The notes under the pieces were generated by a model. The model had not been told where the DNA came from. It did not search any database and saw only the letters and a list, made by a program, of their open reading frames with translations. Made by a program: the position numbers and the translations under genes. This document shows positions 63,865-64,000 of a stretch of DNA of 64,000 nucleotides, in pieces. The stretch comes from Azorinus chamasolen (Eukaryota > Mollusca > Bivalvia > Cardiida > Solecurtidae), in the NCBI GenBank assembly GCA_963576725.1, contig OY755244.1:79421620-79485619 (forward strand), given 5' to 3'. The number at the start of each line of letters is the position of its first letter. Position 1 is the first letter of the stretch.

Positions 63865-64000
63865 TTAACCCATTCCCTCATAGGTTATTTTTAGAACCAA
63901 ACCACTTTGAATAAATCTACAGAAAAGGAGCATTAACTAGAGAAAAGGGAAATTTTTAGAGTTTTGTAGTTTGTAACCATTGTGATAAATAGAGCATTTG
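63865..64000. mobile_element. Family B MITE, cut by window end
   Basis: TTAACCCATTCCCTCATAGG to GATAAATAGAGCATTTG. Confidence 0.88.

Overview
The window looks like nuclear DNA of a bivalve mollusc. It is AT-rich and intron-rich, carries two neural genes with spliced exons, and holds two tandem-repeat elements of the kind common in bivalves (the 16.1-17.8 kb element ending in a CTCACCTGGCACTTTGTGCC-like hairpin, and the 55.1-57.2 kb 'AAGGTCATCCTTC' array). The species cannot be fixed from the sequence. No bacterial, viral or organellar features were seen.

Genes. (1) On the minus strand lie the first two coding exons of a Piccolo/RIM/Fife-type presynaptic Rab-effector: 47762-47524 and 20897-20612. 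Their splice phases are compatible across a 26.6-kb intron, and the rest of the gene would lie left of the window. (2) On the plus strand lie the first two coding exons of a plexin (Sema domain): 57897-59003 and 62345-62542, joined in phase 0; the gene continues to the right. (3) A 131-codon minus-strand ORF at 54708-54313, with AATAAA signals downstream, is a possible small gene I do not recognise. (4) A 5'-truncated non-LTR retrotransposon (51815-53175, minus) keeps the reverse-transcriptase YADD box but is frameshifted.

Everything else is mostly short, palindromic, non-autonomous DNA transposons (MITEs), over 100 copies, often nested. My working names: TTAA-flanked (piggyBac-like target site) families A (ends CCCTTTCCC; subtypes A1/A2 differ in one arm), B (CCCATTCCCTCATA), E (CCCTTCGCTTGCTG), I (CCCTTTTACCGCC) and N; TA-flanked (pogo/Tigger-like CAGTARAACC ends) families C and D (D1 ends CAGTAGAACCTGTCTTAAG, D2 ends CAGTAAAACCCCTCTAAA, D4 ends CAGTAAAACCTCGATTATTC); F (ends CAGAGCTMCAGATAA, 6-7 bp target duplications); G (GGATCC-WGATGAGACGCCGAG hairpin); H (CTGATTGGTCAGA hairpin); K (foldback); L (ends CAGGTGCGGATCC, 5-bp duplications). 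J is a 2.3-kb TA-flanked element with ~115-bp inverted ends around a ~360-bp tandem array. No transposase gene for any of them is in the window.

The most unusual signals: families with different ends and target sites share the same hairpin apex (GCTCCTATAGGAGC), and four families share a longer stem with a fixed A/T mismatch; each ~360-bp monomer of J carries an RFX X-box-like palindrome and most carry an octamer; a family E copy ends 19 nt before a plexin 3' splice site; and TTAA elements repeatedly entered the same TTAA near the end of D1 copies.
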